Assembly (NCBI GenBank): GCA_039707465.1
Contig: CM077643.1
Location: 64,420,605 to 64,484,604 of the forward strand
DNA length: 64,000 nucleotides
Direction: 5' to 3'
DNA from: Rhabdophis nuchalis
Lineage: Eukaryota; Chordata; Lepidosauria; Squamata; Natricidae
Positions within the stretch are counted from its first letter, which is position 1, and each line of letters starts with the position of its first letter. A program made the position numbers and the translations under genes. Below, in pieces: positions 61,371 through 64,000 of this stretch. A model generated the notes under the pieces. It had not been told where the DNA came from and did not search any database. It was given only the letters and a program-made list of their open reading frames with translations.

Positions 61371-63829
61371 CCAGTAGCATGAGGCAACAATAGATTAAAT
61401 ATGTATGTGTGCAATGATTCCTGCAAGAATGGGACTACCAGATATTATAGTACTTAGAAGATTTGAATAAAAAATTGTGAGGAAAAAGTTGAGATTTACA
61501 TTACTCAGGCTGAAAGTGGACTGCATTGCAGTTGAACAGAGAAGGCATATTTTGACCTCTGTACTTCATAATATTAACTCTCAAGCAAATACACATACAA
61601 TGTGTGTGTGTCTGTGTGTCTGTGTACATATGGCATTCATGATGATTGATACTACTTTCAGGATCAGATCTCAGTTATCAGTTACTGTGAATTACAGCAA
61701 GAGATGATTTCATCCATTTATGGGCCTTGATAACCAACTCTTGCATTAATCTGAGTTAAAATGTTTACTTCATTTATGTTTATGCTGCCCATCTCCCCTA
61801 TAAGATGACTTACATTAAAATGTTCATTTTTGAAGTGGCATAAACATTCTGTTATTTTAGTTTGATAGTACATACTCATTTATTTTTTTGGCCAGAAGTG
61901 GAATGTCACTATTTTCTTCCAGTATACAATATATAATGTATCTAAACCTAGTTTACATTTAGTCTATAAACTTGGGGTTTCTTTGTAGTCTTCCATCTGA
62001 ATACTAATCATTGTCCTCATGTAGTTCTTGCAAGATATAAATAGAAAGAAGAAATTTGCATTACTTCTGTTTTTGATTTTTCCCAAGGAGCTCATAGCCT
62101 ATTCAAGAATAGTTTCTCGCCACCTAAGCATCCAGCAATAAATTTGGTTAAAAGATTGACTCATGCAGGCTAAGCTGGTAAATTTGACTGAGAAGAGAAT
62201 CAAATTTAAACCAACCATACCATACAATACTAAATGAATATTAAAATTATGATGTATAAATGACTATAGCTGTTTAAACTTTAAGTCTGAAAGTCTTTTT
62301 CTGACGTAATTTCTAAAGGGAGAAGGAGATGAAGAAGTGGTTTCATGGTCTATTAATATTCCTCGAGAAAAGATTACATATAATACAGGTGAGAGATTGT
62401 TATAAGCCACGGTGGTGCAGTGGTTAGAGTGCAGTACTGCGGGCTACTTCTGCTGACTGCCGATTGCCTGCAATTTGGAGTTCAAATCTCCCCAGGCTCA
62501 AGGTTGACTCAGCCTTCCATGAGAGTTGGGTAAAATGAGGACACAGGTTGTTGGAGGCAAAATGCTGACTCCGTAAACTGCTTAGAGAGGGCTGTTAAGC
62601 ACTGTGAAGCGGTATATACACTAAGTCTAAGTGCTATTGCTATTATCACATCTCAGTTTGCTAACAAACTATGGGGGGAAGGAGATAGAAAATGGCCCAG
62701 ATGTCAAGGACATTTTGGCAGGTGTTTACCAAAGCCAAAAAAAGATTTTCCCATAACAATATCCAGAGACCGTATTGGACAATGTGACCTGAGCTAGTTG
62801 GCGGGGTGGGATGGGGGTGGAATTTGAACTTTAGCTATAGGGGTTAGTGAGGGAAAGCTCTAGATCTGGTTTTGCCTTCAAATGTGCCAAAATGTTGTAC
62901 TCTATAAAGTTTTGCATAAAGAGATTGGACTGTATCAATCAGACTTGCTTTGATTGGGTTCATCAGTCAGAACCTTGACAGTAATTAACTAATGTAAATC
63001 CCCAAATATGAAAACATATTCATTACTGAAAAGTCAATTGAATAAGTCCACTGAATATGCCTGGGTGTATTGTATATTAAAGAAAGATGTTAGTATTCCA
63101 CTTAGATGTTCATAGGTATTGTACTAATTTTCTATTTCCTGTTTGACTAGATATTGCTCCAGTAGAACAATGGTTTGTAAAATTCAATATGCATCATGGG
63201 TTAGGTATGTTCACCACTAAAGGAACATTATTGGATATAATGCGAGGTAAGTTATAGCCACAGTCCAGGGAAATTACTTGTAGTAGCTATATTCAGTTCA
63301 AAGCTTTCTGAAGGTGTTCAGATATTAAATGGTGGTCATCTGATTGGCTAAGACACTACAGTCACAAGGAGAGATTTCTTTGTTGACAGCTGAGTTAGAT
63401 TTTCAAGTGATTTTTATTACTGGAATTTAGGATAAATCCAAATCAAATATGAAGGACAGATAGCATTGCTTTGTTTATTTAATGGCATTGTTCTCCAGGA
63501 AGTATTGGAATTTAGATACTAACTAGATACATAGTATTTAGGATTGGGCTCATAATAATGGGGCTGTAAATATATTTTCAATTATTTTAATCTGCATTTT
63601 CATTCTGTATCTGTATTTCATAGTAAAGTTACTATGAATACACATTTCTTACATATTAACCTCACTGTCTTATATTTTACAGAGCCAATTTTTCACTGGA
63701 TTTTTAGAATGGGTGAATTCGTAGATATTACTAAATCAATATCTGAGATAATAGATTTGGAAGTGACAAAGAGTCCTTGTGCAAGTGATGTAGCAATAAT
63801 TGGTGTGATTTATAAAACGAAAGATATGG
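51574..63829 (+). CDS. CATSPERB: CATSPERB, CatSper channel auxiliary subunit beta (5' part, continues past window)
   Basis: Six coding exons (51574-51649, 56963-57060, 61015-61167, 62319-62388, 63151-63246, 63683-63829) join in phase to 640 nt, about 213 residues. CatSper beta is a single-pass membrane protein with a large extracellular domain, part of the sperm-tail calcium channel complex. The translation opens with a signal peptide ([19 protein letters not shown]). Exon 2 contains [10 protein letters not shown]. Exon 3 has [14 protein letters not shown] with a glycosylation sequon. Exon 5 gives [17 protein letters not shown] and exon 6 gives [13 protein letters not shown]. All align without large gaps to the human N-terminus as I remember it (about 1100 residues in full). 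The membrane span and the rest of the ectodomain lie outside the window. Intron 1 uses a GC donor. Expression is expected to be testis-specific from family knowledge; no promoter was recognised. Confidence 0.93.
52636..53680. repeat. 1-kb palindrome of tRNA-derived SINE copies
   Basis: The left arm (52636-52952) is the near-complete reverse complement of the right arm (53371-53672). Each arm contains a tRNA-like head (GGCCTAATGGCTAAGGC; GGTTCAAATCCC), a body (TAGCTGATGAGAGC, AAAAGCTCGAAATAG), the end ACTTATTTATTGATCA and a GT/AC tail. Two more partial copies lie in the centre, also mutually inverted. It is in CATSPERB intron 1. Confidence 0.8.
53335..53456. repeat. Long hairpin within the SINE palindrome
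   Basis: CCACAACACCCTGTTAGGG, then CCCCAATTAAGGGAGGAG, pairs with CTCCTCCCTTAATTGGGG, then CCCTGACAGGGTATTGTGG about 50 nt later, a stem of some 37 bp with three mismatches. Confidence 0.8.
54240..56812 (+). mobile_element. Probable LINE-like remnant in CATSPERB intron 1 (uncertain)
   Basis: A GC-rich leader (about 54240-54480) is followed by T-rich sequence, then a Lys/Glu-rich frame (55366-55683; [35 protein letters not shown]) and AT-rich sequence ending TTTTATTAAAAAAATAAAA. The order resembles 5' UTR, ORF1-like frame, 3' UTR and poly(A). A CR1 copy interrupts it at 55175-55365. I do not recognise the protein. It may be a degraded L1-like or non-autonomous element. Confidence 0.35.
55175..55365 (+). 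mobile_element. CR1/L3 'Snake1'-like LINE 3' end
   Basis: Truncated at the 5' end, it begins around the [11 protein letters not shown] codons, then GTTGGACTAGAAGACC and a (TATTG)n tail. It is inserted in an older AT-rich element-like sequence in CATSPERB intron 1. Confidence 0.85.
56963..57060 (+). CDS. CATSPERB: CATSPERB coding exon 2
   Basis: The acceptor is TTTTCTCTCAG and the donor TTA|GTAAGT, phase 1 to 0. It encodes [14 protein letters not shown] and [12 protein letters not shown], matching the human region around FACSNKGFP and EIIKLYLF. A retroposon TTTA tail begins within the donor region. Confidence 0.88.
57062..57245 (-). mobile_element. L2-like 3' end abutting the CATSPERB exon 2 donor
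   Basis: On the + strand a (TTTA)n tail is followed by TATATCCCGCCCTTCTCC and CCAGGGCGGCGCACAGG, the reverse complement of the L2-like 3' UTR signature. The tail starts inside the donor region of CATSPERB exon 2 (exon end 57060). Confidence 0.75.
57717..58192. mobile_element. hAT-type non-autonomous element (family 1)
   Basis: The termini are CAGTGATGGTAAACC and GGTTCACCATAACTG. The 8-bp flanks GTGTAGTG / GTCTAGTG have one mismatch. The interior differs from the other copies and is rich in GGCTGGC units. It lies in CATSPERB intron 2. Confidence 0.82.
58637..58900. repeat. Compound tetranucleotide repeat GATA-GATG-GATA-GGTG-GGTA-GATA
   Basis: Successive blocks differ by single substitutions in the motif, ending in about 100 bp of pure GATA. 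GATA arrays are the Bkm-type satellite known from snakes. It lies in CATSPERB intron 2. Confidence 0.95.
59100..59256. mobile_element. hAT-like repeat fragment
   Basis: GC-rich sequence (CGGCCCGGCCCCCCAACAG) ends in AAAGTTTGAGGACCCCTAA, a common hAT right-end pattern. The left end was not recognised. Confidence 0.4.
59470..59925 (-). pseudogene. R4/Dong-type LINE, restriction-like endonuclease relic
   Basis: The minus-strand frames read [14 protein letters not shown], then [15 protein letters not shown], a PD-X12-D pattern of the restriction-like endonuclease at the C-terminus of R2/R4-type LINEs. After one frameshift they read [28 protein letters not shown] and LNILTLQK. It ends in an AATAATATAATAAAG-rich 3' region and abuts a CTC/CAC microsatellite. 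It lies in CATSPERB intron 2. Confidence 0.65.
59920..60025. repeat. (CTC)n-(CAC)n trinucleotide repeat
   Basis: About 17 CTC units change into CAC units with one CAT. It abuts the 5' edge of the R4-like relic. Confidence 0.95.
60107..60386 (+). mobile_element. CR1/L3 'Snake1'-like LINE 3' end with long TATTC tail
   Basis: The ORF2 C-terminal remnant and 3' UTR (GGGGTTGGACTGGAAGACC) run directly into about 100 bp of (TATTC)n with some TATGC variants. It lies in CATSPERB intron 2. Confidence 0.88.
60284..60386. repeat. (TATTC)n microsatellite
   Basis: A pentanucleotide run grows directly out of the 3' terminus of the CR1 copy. The last units change to TATGC. Confidence 0.95.
61015..61167 (+). 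CDS. CATSPERB: CATSPERB coding exon 3
   Basis: A 40-nt pyrimidine tract precedes acceptor CTCAAAG, and the donor is CAG|GTAAAT. It is phase 0 at both ends (51 codons). It encodes [11 protein letters not shown] and [20 protein letters not shown]. The first eleven residues align gaplessly with human KIQCFFQTENE. Confidence 0.9.
61284..61366. repeat. (AG)n microsatellite
   Basis: A pure AG run of about 40 units lies 116 bp downstream of CATSPERB exon 3. Confidence 0.97.
62319..62388 (+). CDS. CATSPERB: CATSPERB coding exon 4
   Basis: The acceptor is TTTCTAAAG and the donor ACAG|GTGAGA, phase 0 to 1. It encodes [17 protein letters not shown], corresponding to the human segment with VDIPRENIT. 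A Sauria SINE begins about 15 bp after the donor. Confidence 0.9.
62405..62645 (+). mobile_element. Sauria-type SINE
   Basis: The tRNA-like head has GGTGCAGTGGTTAGAGTGCAG (A box) and GGAGTTCAAATCTC (B box). The body has AAGGTTGACTCAGCCTTCC and the 3' part GGCTGTTAAGCACTGTGAAG, then GCGGTATATA, shared with Bov-B tails. The SINE fills the start of CATSPERB intron 4, about 15 bp after the donor. Confidence 0.85.
63151..63246 (+). CDS. CATSPERB: CATSPERB coding exon 5
   Basis: The acceptor is TTTGACTAG and the donor CGAG|GTAAGT, phase 1 to 1. It encodes [18 protein letters not shown] and [12 protein letters not shown], one of the best-matching stretches with the mammalian protein. Confidence 0.93.
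63683..63829 (+). CDS. CATSPERB: CATSPERB coding exon 6
   Basis: The acceptor is TATTTTACAG and the donor ATGG|GTAAGT, phase 1 to 1. It encodes [28 protein letters not shown] and [10 protein letters not shown]. The next exon is beyond the window. Confidence 0.92.
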
Positions 63830-63970
63830 GTAAGTGCAGCATCTTGTATCCATATTATTTGATGAGTATTACATAGCTATAATCACCAACGATGATAGAT
63901 TTTCTATCCAACAAGATAATCTGATATATTTGCACTCAAAACCAAATGCCACTACATGTCCCTATTCATA

Positions 63971-64000
63971 CAGATAGTCCTCAACTTATGACCACAAATA
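63971..64000. mobile_element. TA-flanked MITE, cut by window end
   Basis: TA|CAGATAGTCCTCAACTTATG is the left end of the family. The rest is outside the window. Confidence 0.65.

Noticed and set aside
62405..62480. tRNA gene
   Set aside because: The A and B boxes belong to the head of a Sauria-type SINE. The cloverleaf is not preserved, and the body and tail of the SINE follow.

Overview
The window is vertebrate nuclear DNA, almost certainly from a squamate reptile and most likely a snake. Three kinds of evidence support this. Split genes with GT-AG introns encode amniote proteins. The interspersed repeats include a Bov-B (RTE) LINE 3' end, a Sauria-type tRNA SINE, and six copies of a CR1/L3 LINE 3' end whose tails run into TATTC or TATTG microsatellites, as described for the snake 'Snake1' family. 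There are also long GATA/CTAT (Bkm-like) tetranucleotide arrays. No prokaryotic or viral gene system is present.

Two protein-coding genes lie head-to-tail on the + strand. TC2N (tandem C2 domains nuclear protein) is complete in its coding part: eleven coding exons from 11149 to 35960 join in frame to 490 codons, with a candidate poly(A) signal at 36520. CATSPERB (beta auxiliary subunit of the sperm CatSper calcium channel) begins at 51574. Its first six coding exons, about 213 residues, are in the window and the gene continues past the right edge. As I recall the human map, TC2N and CATSPERB are also neighbours in the same orientation on 14q32. The two genes share a conserved neighbourhood, not a pathway.

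Layout. 1-11107 is upstream or 5' non-coding intron sequence of TC2N, with MITEs and a CR1 tail. 11108-36540 is TC2N. Its introns hold hAT MITEs, a 5'-inverted ORF1-only LINE-1 (14238-15765), a Bov-B end (19243-19832) and, in intron 6, two oppositely oriented Helitron-like elements (24498-26061 and 27117-31180) carrying very large TACC/CTAT/CTTT arrays, one of which contains a recent 1.1-kb tandem duplication. 36541-51573 is intergenic and contains a CR1 copy interrupted in its ORF1 esterase by an antisense L2-like LINE (about 41165-43945). 51574-64000 is the 5' part of CATSPERB. Its first intron contains a 1-kb palindrome of tRNA-SINE sequence and an uncertain LINE-like remnant. Later introns contain an L2 tail, a hAT copy, a compound GATA microsatellite, an R4/Dong-type endonuclease relic and a Sauria SINE.

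The open frames of up to 651 codons across 25300-29680 are translations of tetranucleotide repeats, not genes. The most unusual material is in the transposable elements and their nesting, and in a few splice sites: a GC-AG intron, a NAGNAG acceptor and an acceptor-like tract ending exactly at the CATSPERB start codon.
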